A DNA stretch of 64,000 nt from the NCBI GenBank assembly GCA_903912525.1, contig CAIWHK010000065.1, positions 1 through 64,000 of the forward strand, given 5' to 3'. Each line of letters begins with the position of its first letter. The stretch's first letter is position 1. Origin of the DNA: an uncultured bacterium (lineage in GTDB: Bacteria > Krumholzibacteriota > Krumholzibacteriia > LZORAL124-64-63). The notes below the pieces were generated by a model, which ran no database searches, was not told where the DNA came from, and was given only the letters and a program-made list of their open reading frames with translations. This document shows positions 1-7,139 of the stretch, piece after piece. A program made the translations under genes and the position numbers.

Positions 1-11
1 CGCGGGCTTCA

Positions 12-111
12 ACCTAACCTCTGCTTGCAGCAGACGAAGCCGCCTGTCACGGCGCCTGCTTGCGCAGGCGCCGCGCCAGACGTCTTCGCTGCTGAAGCCC
101 AGGTGTTAGCC
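12..111 (+). repeat. attC-like site 1
   Basis: R''-type core ACCTAAC at 12-18 and R'-type core GTTAGCC at 105-111. The inner arms pair as an imperfect hairpin (CTGCTTGCAGCAGACGAAG against the complement of CTTCGCTGCTGAAGCCCAG). The core follows RYYYAAC, and the far end follows GTTRRRY apart from one position. This site belongs to a cassette whose gene lies left of the window. Confidence 0.8.
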
Positions 112-124
112 GTATGGAGTGCCG

Positions 125-529
125 ATGACGGACGAGCGCGTACTCTGCCGCAACGACGTGTGGATATTGCAGGCGATGGATGCTCGGACGGGGCGCCATT
201 CCTCTCTCACAGAGATAATCTCGCATGCAGACGCATTGAATCACGCGATTCCCGGCTTCGCTGAACTATGTCGCGCCGTATCAAGACTGTGCGCGTTTGG
301 TCTCGTTGTCGTCGAAAACGAGATGTGCGAAGTCACCGATTCCGGACGACAGACGTTGGCCGCATGCCGCGGGCGCGACTTTCTGGACCAGAACGAACGC
401 ATTGCACAGCATCTAGGTGCCGGCGCCTGGGAGTTGATTGCCTGGGCAAGCGATCCGCCTGAAGGGCAGCAGTTTGTGACGCGCGAGCGTTTCGAGAATG
501 CACTATATGAATACCGCAGGCGCTTCTGA
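125..529 (+). CDS. Cassette-encoded small protein, possible winged-helix fold
   Basis: A 134-residue soluble protein that I do not recognise. GGAG at 116-119 sits five bases before the ATG at 125, which decides the start over an in-frame GTG at 119. The gene begins only 14 bases after attC site 1, as expected for the sole gene of a cassette. Residues about 10-85 read like a small helical DNA-binding fold: a helix with WILQAMD, then a stretch ending in a turn and strand 'GLVVVENEMCEVTDSGRQTL', which resembles a winged-helix wing with the usual 'T..G' close. No signal peptide or membrane segment. A transcriptional or accessory regulator is possible, but the function is unknown. The codons look more AT-rich than in the genes after 2.4 kb, in keeping with acquisition as a cassette. 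Confidence 0.7.
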   Translation: MTDERVLCRNDVWILQAMDARTGRHSSLTEIISHADALNHAIPGFAELCRAVSRLCAFGLVVVENEMCEVTDSGRQTLAACRGRDFLDQNERIAQHLGAGAWELIAWASDPPEGQQFVTRERFENALYEYRRRF

Positions 530-625
530 AGAGTCTGTCGCGCTTGCTGCGGGCCGTCCCGTAATCAGAGCCGGATTGCCGGTGTGTTCCGAAAGTGTGT
601 CGCCACACATGGTGGCGACTGTGTT

Positions 626-724
626 GCCCAACCAGACCTTCCAGCAGACGAAGCCGTCTGTGGCGGTCCGTGCAAAGCACGGCCCGCGCCAACCGCGCCC
701 ACTACTGAAGCCCGGGTGCTAGAA
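626..724 (+). repeat. attC-like site 2, degenerate right core
   Basis: Left core GCCCAAC at 626-632 fits RYYYAAC. The right end reads GCTAGAA at 718-724, where GTTAG would be expected, so a T-to-C change hits the conserved GTT. The central 40 bases closely match site 3 (GTGCAAAGCACGGCCCGCGCC against GTTCAATGCACGGCCCGCGCC, written with its neighbours). The damaged core predicts weak or lost recombination, which would lock the flanking cassettes together. Confidence 0.72.
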
Positions 725-819
725 TGAAGAAACGGAGACGTCTTCTCGTCGGCTGTACATCGGATGAGAGCATTGCTATTCTCTATTGGAATAGCTGCTC
801 ACGCCCGAGAAGGTGCAAT

Positions 820-1110
820 ATGGAAGCCATTGATCTTCAAAGAGTTATCGAAGTTTGCCGCGCGCATGGCACGCGAAAGGTCACGCTATTCGGGTCGTTC
901 GTCCGCGATGAAGCGGGGCCGGAAAGCGATCTCGACCTGATCGTCGCGTTCTCGGAGCCGACCGGCCTCTTGTCGCTGGTGCGGCTTGAGCGCGAACTCT
1001 CGGAACTCTTGGGCCGAAGCGTCGACCTGGTTACCGAGGAAGCAATCAGTCCCCACCTGCGCGAACGCATCCATCGTGAAGAACTGGTCATTTATGAAGC
1101 AGCGGGATGA
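820..1110 (+). CDS. mntA: MNT-type nucleotidyltransferase antitoxin (MntA)
   Basis: A 96-residue minimal nucleotidyltransferase. The catalytic signature is clear: GSF at residues 25-27 followed by D37 and D39 (the GSx10DxD pattern of the Pol-beta/MNT superfamily). In the HepT-MntA toxin-antitoxin family, MntA neutralises the HEPN RNase partner by transferring AMP to a tyrosine on it. AGAAGG at 808-813 precedes the ATG at 820 by six bases. A longer in-frame opening upstream lacks such a site and would run back to the attC. The gene overlaps the hepT remnant (ATG 1094) by 17 bases, the usual coupled order. The antitoxin frame is intact although its toxin is broken. Confidence 0.88.
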   Translation: MEAIDLQRVIEVCRAHGTRKVTLFGSFVRDEAGPESDLDLIVAFSEPTGLLSLVRLERELSELLGRSVDLVTEEAISPHLRERIHREELVIYEAAG

Positions 1111-1439
1111 TCGCCTATATCTCCAGCATATTCTGGACGCCATTTCCACGATAGGCACCTATCTGGATGGCGTCGACTAAAGTACGTTCGAAGCCACAAA
1201 CCTGCTCCAAGATGGCGTCATCCGCCAAATCCAGATTGTGGGCGAAGCCGCGAAGCGCGTTTCACCCGAACTCTGTGCTCGATACCCCGAGATTCCGTGG
1301 CGTGACATCGCCGGCATGCGCGACAGGCAAGCTGGTCCACGACTACTTCGGCGTCGATATCGGAATGGTCTGGATTACCGCCACGGTAGACTTGTCGGAA
1401 TTGCACGCACAGGTCGTACAGGTGCTCGCCGAGCTATAG
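1094..1439 (+). pseudogene. hepT: Broken HEPN (DUF86-like) toxin HepT
   Basis: Homology runs across three pieces. The ATG at 1094 opens MKQRDDRLYLQHILDAI and ends at a TAA at 1178-1180. The same frame then continues after the stop with 'GEAAKRVSPE' and 'PEIPWRDIAGMRD'. From about 1320 the match shifts one frame to 'KLVHDYFGVDIGMVWITA' and ends at the TAG at 1437-1439. The family's RNase motif (R-x4-6-H, here around RDxKLVHDYF) straddles the frameshift. A single inserted base near 1317-1325 and one nonsense change (probably TAC to TAA) would explain it. No full-length toxin can be made. A sequencing or assembly error could account for one lesion, less easily for both. Confidence 0.82.
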
Positions 1440-1446
1440 CGGCGGA

Positions 1447-1546
1447 ATTCTAACCTCTGCTTGCAGCAGATGGTCACGGTCGTCACGGTCCGTTCAATGC
1501 ACGGCCCGCGCCATCCGCGCCCACTGCTGAGGCCCAGGTGTTAGGC
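1447..1546 (+). repeat. attC-like site 3
   Basis: Left core TTCTAAC at 1447-1453 and right core GTTAGGC at 1540-1546, the latter an exact GTTRRRY. The arms CTGCTTGCAGCAG and CTGCTGAGGCCCAG fold against each other as in site 1. It closes the mntA/hepT cassette, whose last stop codon is eight bases upstream. Confidence 0.82.
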
Positions 1547-1592
1547 GACCGGAAAGTGGCCTCCGGACGCTCTTTCCCTCGGTGCGTCGGGG

Positions 1593-1621
1593 TTGACGCA
1601 TATAACGGGTACCATTATAAT
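1593..1621 (+). promoter_or_regulatory. higBA promoter and overlapping operator
   Basis: TTGACG at 1593-1598, a 17-base spacer, and a perfect TATAAT at 1616-1621 form a near-consensus sigma-70 promoter. An inverted repeat, TATAACGG-GTA-CCATTATA at 1601-1619 (7 of 8 positions paired), covers the spacer and -10. This is where the HigA antitoxin would be expected to bind for autorepression. The predicted start point (about 1628) abuts the higB ATG at 1629, so the message is probably leaderless. Cassettes carrying their own promoter are typical of toxin-antitoxin cassettes. Confidence 0.75.
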
Positions 1622-1628
1622 ACACCCC

Positions 1629-1922
1629 ATGATACAGACGTTCAAGAACACGGGCACGGAAGACATCTATGACGACATCAATTCCGGTGTCGCCCGAAGA
1701 TGTTGCCCTCAGGCCCTTTGGTCGATTGCGCGGCGCAAGCTCGACTAGATCAATCGTGTCCAAGGAGTGTCCGAACTGAAGGCGCCCCCTGGCAATCATC
1801 TGGAACGGTTGAGGGGAAACCGCGCCGGGCAATACAGCATCCGGATCAATGAGCAGTACCGGATCTGTTTCGTTTGGAAGGAAGGCCATGCCTACGAAGT
1901 CGAAATCGCGGACTACCACTAA
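1629..1922 (+). pseudogene. higB: HigB-type (RelE superfamily) toxin with an internal stop
   Basis: The frame from ATG 1629 to TAA 1920-1922 encodes a HigB/RelE-like mRNA interferase of normal length (97 codons), with the family signatures 'RKLD', 'PPGNHLERLRGNRAGQYSIR', 'INEQYRICFVW' and a terminal 'EVEIADYH'. Codon 40 is TAG (1746-1748), where relatives carry glutamine, so one C-to-T change explains it. The nonsense codon falls before all of the catalytic sheet. The rest of the frame is undamaged, suggesting recent loss. The higA gene overlaps the end by 35 bases. Amber suppression would be the only way to full-length product; nothing else in the window suggests recoding. Confidence 0.85.
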
Positions 1923-2253
1923 GCCGGGGACGCGACGCCTGCCGCGCAAGCGCCCCCCGACGCATCCCGGCGAGATGCTCCTTGAGGAGTTCGTGAAGCC
2001 CCTTGAGTTGACGCAGGTTGAGCTCGCGCGGAGGCTGGGCGTTTCCTACCCGCGGCTGAACGAGATCATCAAGGTCCGAAGGGCCGTCACTCCCGATACG
2101 GCATTGCGGTTGTCGCGCGTGCTGGGAATGTCTGCCGACTTCTGGCTGGGCTTGCAGCAGGACTGGGATCTGTGGCAGGCCATGAATGGCCCGGCGGCGA
2201 AGGAAATCCTTCGCCTGAAGCCGTTGGCTGGCGCCGGGAATGGTATTGCCTAA
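1888..2253 (+). CDS. higA: HigA-type antitoxin, XRE-family regulator
   Basis: A 121-residue protein with a basic N-terminal tail (about residues 1-28), then a HigA-type helix-turn-helix (about 30-98): 'HPGEMLLEEFVKPLELTQ', 'ELARRLGVSYPRLNEII' and 'ALRLSRVLGMSADFWLGLQ'. HigA antitoxins bind HigB and repress their own promoter, consistent with the inverted repeat at 1601-1619. The ATG at 1888 follows an AAGGAAGG ribosome site. The stop codon TAA (2251-2253) forms part of the next attC core, a hallmark of tightly packed cassettes. The frame is intact although higB is interrupted, so the protein may persist as a stand-alone repressor or an anti-addiction module. Confidence 0.92.
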   Translation: MPTKSKSRTTTKPGTRRLPRKRPPTHPGEMLLEEFVKPLELTQVELARRLGVSYPRLNEIIKVRRAVTPDTALRLSRVLGMSADFWLGLQQDWDLWQAMNGPAAKEILRLKPLAGAGNGIA

Positions 2254-2300
2254 CGTCTGCCTGCAGCAGATGGTCGCGGCGGTCTCGGACCGGGCAACCC
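2248..2300 (+). repeat. Truncated attC-like site 4 (left half only)
   Basis: Core GCCTAAC at 2248-2254 and the following arm GTCTGCCTGCAGCAGATGGTC match the left half of site 3. Similarity fades by about 2300, and no GTTRRRY core or right arm follows before the gene at 2411. This appears to be the right-hand end of the array, lost by deletion or decay. Confidence 0.7.
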
Positions 2301-2410
2301 GATGGCGGACGGCCTCAACACGGCAGCCGAAGATGCCGCGGCCCATCGTCCGGATCGTCCTGGATGGGGCCCGTTCGGGGGTCTTGTGCAGTACGGGAAC
2401 GGGGGCACCC

Positions 2411-3112
2411 ATGATCCGCACATGTCTCATGGTCCTTCTGGCGCTCGCGATCGTTGCGCCGGCGCAAGCCGTCGTCTACACGGGCGCCTCGTGCGACGGC
2501 GACACGATTGCGGTGGAAGTGTTCATTTCCTCTGCCGCCAACACCGGCGTCACCGGCCTCAATCTCGAATGGGCCGTCGCGGAGACGCCTGGGCAGCGGA
2601 CAATGGTCCTGGTCCAGCCCATCCCCGTGGCCGCGACCAACGACGACCAGCGCTTCACGGTGCGCGTCGCGGCGCCCATGACGGAAACCCTCCTGGTCTA
2701 TTTCACGTATTTCACGAACGCCGCCGGCGAGCGCGTGCCCGGTTCTGATCCGGGTTGTTCGTGGTTCTCGGCCTACGCCATCTGCGGTGAGATCTTCATG
2801 TTTCGCGCGCGGATCTTCGATTTCCGCCCGGCATTCGGCATGGATTTCGATTACTGTGACGCGAGCTACCAGGGGTGCAGCGGCTTCGACCCGGACCTGA
2901 CCCAGGCGCCGGACTGGGCGTCATTCGTGAACACGGGTCGCCTCGTGAACGCCTATGGCCTCCCGGGCGCCGTCCAGAATCCGCCCTGCGCCATGCCGGG
3001 CAGCGGCTGTCCGACAGTGACGCGCCTGGAATTCGAGGACGACCCGGCCGGGTGCACCGCCCTCGATGCCCGGGGCGTGACCTGGGGCGCGCTCAAGGGC
3101 GCGTATCGCTAG
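2411..3112 (+). CDS. Secreted protein of unknown function with a C-terminal WG-K-YR motif
   Basis: A 233-residue exported protein. Residues 1-19 (MIRTCLMVLLALAIVAPAQA) are a classical signal peptide, which fixes the ATG at 2411; the longer open frame upstream runs into the half attC site. The mature part starts with a beta-rich stretch and carries about ten cysteines. Two are closely spaced in 'DYCDASYQGCSG', suggesting disulfides outside the cytoplasm. The final residues read 'TWGALKGAYR', closely matching the C-terminus of the unrelated secreted protein at 38042-38629 ('SWGGVKALYRR'). I do not recognise the main domain. First gene after the integron array and in normal host-like codon usage. 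Confidence 0.72.
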   Translation: MIRTCLMVLLALAIVAPAQAVVYTGASCDGDTIAVEVFISSAANTGVTGLNLEWAVAETPGQRTMVLVQPIPVAATNDDQRFTVRVAAPMTETLLVYFTYFTNAAGERVPGSDPGCSWFSAYAICGEIFMFRARIFDFRPAFGMDFDYCDASYQGCSGFDPDLTQAPDWASFVNTGRLVNAYGLPGAVQNPPCAMPGSGCPTVTRLEFEDDPAGCTALDARGVTWGALKGAYR

Positions 3113-3131
3113 ATCCAGAGAGGTGGAGACA

Positions 3132-3536
3132 ATGGCAAAGGTCACCGGAATCGGCGGCGTCTTCTTCAAGAGCAAGGGAGATCCCAAGACGCTGGCCGCT
3201 TGGTACGAAAAACACCTCGGCATGCCGCTGGAAGCGTTCGGCGGCGCCATCCTCAAGTGGCCGAACGATACGGCCGGGGATAAGGGCCTGACGGTGTGGC
3301 ACGTCGCGGAGCAGGACACGAAGTGGTTCAGCCCCAGCGCGTCCTCGTTCATGATCAACTACCGCGTCGACAACCTGGTCGAGCTTCTCGAGCAGCTGCG
3401 CGCGGCGGGCGTCGTGATCGTCGATGGCCCGCAGTCGCACGAGAACGGCAAGTTCGCGTGGATCATGGACCCGGACGAGAACAAGATCGAGCTCTGGGAG
3501 CCGATGGCCTGGGACGAGAAGAACAAGGGCGCGTGA
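3132..3536 (+). CDS. VOC/glyoxalase-fold family protein
   Basis: A 134-residue protein of the vicinal-oxygen-chelate (glyoxalase/bleomycin resistance) superfamily. The halves read as two beta-alpha-beta-beta modules: 'GIGGVFFKSKGDPKTLAAWYEKHLGMPLE' and 'NYRVDNLVELLEQLRAAGVVIVDGPQ', ending in 'WIMDPDENKIELWEP', where the last glutamate is the usual metal ligand. The first-strand ligand of true glyoxalases is replaced by a hydrophobic residue, so catalysis is not assured; many such proteins are lyases, dioxygenases or binding proteins. CAGAGAGG at 3116-3123 supports the ATG at 3132 over an in-frame GTG at 3123. Probably cytosolic. Confidence 0.85.
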   Translation: MAKVTGIGGVFFKSKGDPKTLAAWYEKHLGMPLEAFGGAILKWPNDTAGDKGLTVWHVAEQDTKWFSPSASSFMINYRVDNLVELLEQLRAAGVVIVDGPQSHENGKFAWIMDPDENKIELWEPMAWDEKNKGA

Positions 3537-3593
3537 ACGCGCCGCCTGGCCGCGACGGCAGATGGCACCCGGACGTCAAAGAGGGGATTCATC

Positions 3594-3836
3594 ATGCAAG
3601 CCACTACCCCGCGTCGCGGCAGATGGCCGTTGTTCGTCCTGCTGGGGGTGGTCCTCGTCGCCTGCCTGTGGATCGGTTGGCGCGACTATGACCCGCGGAT
3701 TCCGCAGGAAGTGGTTCGCGAGGGCATCCGCACGACGATCCGCCGCATCGTGCAGATCCTGGTTCAGTTCGTCATCCCCGGGGCCATCGTCGCCTACTTC
3801 GGGCAGGAGGCCATTGCCAGGCTGCGGCGCAAATAG
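3594..3836 (+). CDS. Small membrane protein
   Basis: An 80-residue protein with two predicted membrane segments: residues about 12-29 (LFVLLGVVLVACLWIGW) and about 52-70 (ILVQFVIPGAIVAYFG). They are joined by a charged, arginine-rich linker, and the C-terminus is basic. GAGGGG about nine bases upstream supports the ATG. No family recognised; probably an inner-membrane protein. It stands 57 bases downstream of the VOC gene and could share its transcript. Confidence 0.65.
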   Translation: MQATTPRRGRWPLFVLLGVVLVACLWIGWRDYDPRIPQEVVREGIRTTIRRIVQILVQFVIPGAIVAYFGQEAIARLRRK

Positions 3837-3988
3837 TGCGCCGCCGCCGCCGCCTTCGCGCTGTTCGAGGGCGAGGTCGTCGCAGTGGAAGACAATCCCC
3901 TGGTTCTCGAGGGGACTTAGGCGGGCGGCCGCGACCGCGGCCATCGCCGTGATAACGGGCCGCGACTGACCGAACCCACCGTGCCGTA

Positions 3989-4018
3989 TTGACGAGCAGC
4001 GATCATCCCCGGTATCCT
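3989..4018 (+). promoter_or_regulatory. Candidate sigma-70 promoter for the glycoside hydrolase gene
   Basis: TTGACG at 3989-3994 and TATCCT at 4013-4018, separated by 18 bases, lie about 90 bases before the GTG start of the hydrolase. Recognised by pattern only. Confidence 0.4.
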
Positions 4019-4106
4019 CACATCGCGCGTTCGCCCGACACGGCGCGCGATGTCGAATCCCTTTGCGATGACCATCCCGAATGATCCCCCTGCCGAGAGG
4101 TCGCGC

Positions 4107-5900
4107 GTGAAGAAGCGAACCGTCCCCGCGATGGCGTCGATCATCCTCTTCGTCCTGTGCGCGGCGCCGTGGGCCGTGGCGCAGTCCGTCCCCGTGCAGG
4201 TGATCGAGACCGCGCCCGGTCAGTGGCAACTGCTGCGCGGCGGCCAGCCCTACGACATCAAGGGCGCCGGCGGCGACGGCTCGAAGGAGCTGCTGGCCGC
4301 CTCGGGCGCCAACACGTCCCGCACCTGGGGCGTGGGGCCCGAGTTGAAGCAGCAACTAGACGAAGCGCAGCGCCTGGGCCTGACGGTGGTGGTCGGGCAC
4401 TGGCTGGGCCACCCGCGCCACGGCTTCAAGTATGACGACCCGAAGATGGTGGCCGAGCAGCTCGAGCGCGTGCGCCGCGATGTGCTGGCGTACAAGGACC
4501 ATCCCGCCGTGCTGCTGTGGGGCATCGGCAACGAGATGGAAGGCTTCGCCGAGGGAGATGATCCCGCTGTCTGGAACGCCGTCGAGGCCATCGCAGTGAT
4601 GATCAAGGAGATCGACCCGAACCATCCCACCATGACGGTCACCGCCGAGATCGGCGGCGGGCGCGTGAAGGCCGTCCACGCATTGTGCCCGCACATCGAC
4701 ATCATGGGCATCAACTCGTACGGCGGGCTGCCGTCGGTGCCCGAGCGTTACCGGAAACTGGGCGGCACCAAGCCGATCATCATCACCGAGTTCGGGCCGC
4801 CGGGCGTGTGGGAGATCGGCATGACCAGCTTCGGCGCGCCGCCCGAGCTGACCAGCACGCAGAAAGCCGCCGTGTACCGCAATGCCTTCACCGCCGGCTG
4901 CCGCGACGCGGGCGGACTGTGCCTGGGCGGCTTCGCGTTCATCTGGGGCGCCAAGATGGAGGCGACGTCGAGCTGGTACGGCATGTTCCTGCCAGACGGC
5001 GACAAGCTCGCGGCCGTCGACGCGATGACCGAGGTGTGGAGCGGACGCCTGCCGGCGAACCTGTGCCCGGAGATCCGCTCGTTCGGGCTGTTGGGGCCCG
5101 AGGTGGTGCAACCGGGCGACACTGTGCGCGTGGCGTGCGAGGTGGTCGATCCCGAGGGCGCGAACGTCGACGTGCAGTGGCTGGTGCGCAGCGAGGCGCC
5201 GGAGTACCTGACGGGCGGCGACGCGCAGCCGGTGCCGATGGAACTGGACGGCATCATCGTGGCCTCATCGCCGCGCGGCGCCACGCTGGTGATGCCGGGC
5301 GGCGGCGTCTACCGCCTCTACATGACGGCGCACGACGGCGTGGGCGGCGCGGCGGCGGCAAACGTGCCGGTGAAGGTCGAAGGCGATCCGGGTCGCGCGC
5401 GCGCGAAGCTGCCGGTGGCGGTGTACGCCGATGGTGCGGCTGAGCCGTGGGCCGCGTCGGGCTGGATGGGCGGCACCGATGCGCTGACGATGGACCCGGC
5501 CTGCACGGAGGCGCCCCACAGCGGCAAGACGTGCCTGAAGGTGCTGTACGATGCGCCCGGCATGTGGGTGGGTGTGGCGTGGCAGCACCCGGCCAACGAC
5601 TGGGGCGACAAGCCGGGCGGCTACGACCTGACCGGCGCCAAACGGCTGACGTTCTGGGCGCGCGGCGCCGAGGGCGGCGAGAAGCTCGACTTCAGCGTCG
5701 GCCTGCTGGAATCGGACAAGAAGTACTCCGACTCGACCAAGGTCGATCTGAAGGGCGTGAAGCTGAAGACGGAGTGGAAGCAGTACACGATCGACCTGAA
5801 GGGCCAGGACATGACCCGCATCAAGACGCCGTTCGTGTGGGCGCTGGGCGGGCGCGGTCGGTCGGTGACGTTCTACCTGGATGACATCCGGTTCGAGTGA
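4107..5900 (+). CDS. Secreted multidomain glycoside hydrolase (GH2/GH5-like barrel)
   Basis: A 597-residue exported enzyme. The GTG at 4107 is chosen because GAGAGG lies six bases before it and the protein then opens with a clean signal peptide (KKRTVPAMASIILFVLCAAP...AVAQ). Residues about 30-310 form a (beta/alpha)8 barrel of the clan-A type: 'LLWGIGNEMEGF' supplies the acid/base glutamate (near residue 142) and 'IIITEFGPPG' the nucleophile (near 227), a retaining beta-glycosidase arrangement. An Ig-like linker domain follows (about 320-420). The C-terminal 150 residues form a beta-sandwich resembling carbohydrate-binding or CIA30-like modules, ending 'SVTFYLDDIRFE'. Substrate is not predictable; a beta-linked glucan or mannan is plausible. 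It probably acts in the periplasm or outside. Confidence 0.82.
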   Translation: MKKRTVPAMASIILFVLCAAPWAVAQSVPVQVIETAPGQWQLLRGGQPYDIKGAGGDGSKELLAASGANTSRTWGVGPELKQQLDEAQRLGLTVVVGHWLGHPRHGFKYDDPKMVAEQLERVRRDVLAYKDHPAVLLWGIGNEMEGFAEGDDPAVWNAVEAIAVMIKEIDPNHPTMTVTAEIGGGRVKAVHALCPHIDIMGINSYGGLPSVPERYRKLGGTKPIIITEFGPPGVWEIGMTSFGAPPELTSTQKAAVYRNAFTAGCRDAGGLCLGGFAFIWGAKMEATSSWYGMFLPDGDKLAAVDAMTEVWSGRLPANLCPEIRSFGLLGPEVVQPGDTVRVACEVVDPEGANVDVQWLVRSEAPEYLTGGDAQPVPMELDGIIVASSPRGATLVMPGGGVYRLYMTAHDGVGGAAAANVPVKVEGDPGRARAKLPVAVYADGAAEPWAASGWMGGTDALTMDPACTEAPHSGKTCLKVLYDAPGMWVGVAWQHPANDWGDKPGGYDLTGAKRLTFWARGAEGGEKLDFSVGLLESDKKYSDSTKVDLKGVKLKTEWKQYTIDLKGQDMTRIKTPFVWALGGRGRSVTFYLDDIRFE

Positions 5901-5947
5901 TGGTTGATGCGGCCGCGCGGAGACGTGCAACTGAACTGAGGTGTGTT

Positions 5948-6505
5948 GTGCGCATGCTGGCGCTACTCGTCATGCTCGGATGGGCAGCCTGCGCAGCGGC
6001 CCTTCCTGACGCGGAACTTTTCGACGTGCCGAAGGGCGCCGTGGTGCGCGCGACGCTGGTCGAGCCGAGGCTCGGCAGCCTGACCACCCCCAAGTCCGTC
6101 ACGGGCGTCCTGGTCGGCGTCACGTCGACTTCGATCGAGATCAAGTGCGACGAGGACGACGCCCCGCGCGTGCTGCCGCTGGCCGGCGTGGAGCGCATCG
6201 AGCGCCGCACCCGGGAGGGATGCCGCAACCATGGCGCCATGATCGGCGCGGGGGCCGGGGTACTCGCGGCGACGGTGTTCGTCCTTGTGAGCGAAGCCGG
6301 TGACGACGACGGAGAGTATCTCGACATCGGCGCCGGTCCGGCCATTGCCATCGTCTCGATGGTGCTGGCGCCCGCGGGCGCACTGGTCGGGGCGTTGGTG
6401 TCGCCCGGCGCGCGCTGGGAGCCGGTCGCCATGGAATCGCTGCAGGTGTCGGTCGCAGGCGGGCCCGGGGGTGACGTTCGGGTCGGGATGGGCTGGAAAT
6501 TCTAA
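5948..6505 (+). CDS. Exported Sm-like-barrel membrane protein (paralogue A)
   Basis: A 185-residue protein. GAGG before a GTG at 5948 gives a signal peptide (MLALLVMLGWAACAAA); upstream in-frame starts overlap the hydrolase. Residues about 25-90 fit a small SH3/Sm-like barrel of the form 'G-x-V-R...G-V-L-V-G-V-T-S-T-S-I-E-I...V-L-P-L-A-G-V-E-R-I-E-R'. Two glycine/alanine-rich membrane segments follow (about 97-118 and 130-155). Three other genes in the next 9 kb share this plan (9073, 10280, 14632). Envelope location is likely, function unknown. Confidence 0.68.
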   Translation: MRMLALLVMLGWAACAAALPDAELFDVPKGAVVRATLVEPRLGSLTTPKSVTGVLVGVTSTSIEIKCDEDDAPRVLPLAGVERIERRTREGCRNHGAMIGAGAGVLAATVFVLVSEAGDDDGEYLDIGAGPAIAIVSMVLAPAGALVGALVSPGARWEPVAMESLQVSVAGGPGGDVRVGMGWKF

Positions 6506-6559
6506 ACAAGTGGCGGACCAGTAGAGCCGCCGCTCGCCTCGAAGAAGGAGTCCAACAGC

Positions 6560-7078
6560 ATGACGCCCGGCATCATCATCAGGAACGAAACCGTCGCCGA
6601 CATCGCCGCCATCACCGACGTGACGGCCGCTGCGTTCGCGACCATGGAGATCAGCAACCAGACCGAGCACTTCATCGTCCAGGCGCTGCGCCGCGCCGGG
6701 GCCCTGACGATCTCGCTCGTGGCCGAGGACGCCGGCGCCGTGGTCGGTCACATCGCGTTCTCGCCGGTGACCATGTCGGACGGCACGCCGGGCTGGTACG
6801 GCCTCGGGCCCGTCTCCGTGACGCCCGGGCGCCAGCGGCAGGGCATCGGCGCGACATTGATCACCGAGGGGTTATCGCGATTGCGCGAGCTGGATGCGCG
6901 GGGCTGCTGCCTGGTCGGGCATCCCGAGTACTACCGGAAGTTCGGCTTCGCCAACACGCCGGAGCTGGGGCACGAGGGCGTGCCGCCGGAAGTCTTCTTT
7001 GCCCTGTCGTTCGACGGGCGCATCCCGCGTGGTACCGTCGCTTTCCACGAAGGGTTCCAGGCTGTTGGGCCGCAATAG
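6560..7078 (+). CDS. GNAT N-acetyltransferase (YhbS-like)
   Basis: A 172-residue acyl-CoA-dependent acetyltransferase. The acetyl-CoA-binding motif A is visible as 'GPVSVTPGRQRQGIGATLITEGL' (about residues 74-98, with the Q/R-x-x-G-x-G/A loop). It is preceded by the beta-strand 'VGHIAFSPVTM' and followed by 'GCCLVGHPEYYRKFGF', a string typical of the YhbS group. Substrate unknown; YhbS relatives act on small molecules or protein N-termini. AAGGAG 10 bases upstream supports the ATG. Cytosolic, probably transcribed alone. Confidence 0.9.
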   Translation: MTPGIIIRNETVADIAAITDVTAAAFATMEISNQTEHFIVQALRRAGALTISLVAEDAGAVVGHIAFSPVTMSDGTPGWYGLGPVSVTPGRQRQGIGATLITEGLSRLRELDARGCCLVGHPEYYRKFGFANTPELGHEGVPPEVFFALSFDGRIPRGTVAFHEGFQAVGPQ

Positions 7079-7139
7079 GTTGCCATAACGCCAGTTCCGT
7101 CATCCCGGCCGCCCCGGATGCCCGCCAGAAATTTCCCCA

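Larger units (their letters stand above)
12..2300 (+). mobile_element. Distal part of an integron gene-cassette array
   Basis: Three complete attC-like sites and one half site alternate with short co-directional genes, the layout of an integron cassette array. Each complete site is about 100 bases, opens with a core ending in TAAC or CAAC, and closes with GTTAG or a close variant. The two ends are imperfect inverted repeats of each other. The middle parts of sites 2 and 3 are nearly identical to one another, as in sedentary chromosomal integrons. Genes stop just before each site, and the higA stop codon lies inside the core of the last one. No integrase is visible; from gene orientation it should lie left of the window, or this is a cluster lacking an integrase. 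The array ends at the half site, before the secreted protein at 2411. Confidence 0.8.

Noticed and set aside
1094-1922. Stop-codon recoding as an explanation for the broken toxins
   Set aside because: The lesions are one TAA and one TAG plus a frameshift, while all other genes in the window use ordinary stops. Pseudogenisation or error is simpler.
3424-3969. Alternate-frame open reading over the small membrane protein
   Set aside because: Arg/Ser/Ala-rich shadow of the VOC and membrane-protein genes, with no start signal.
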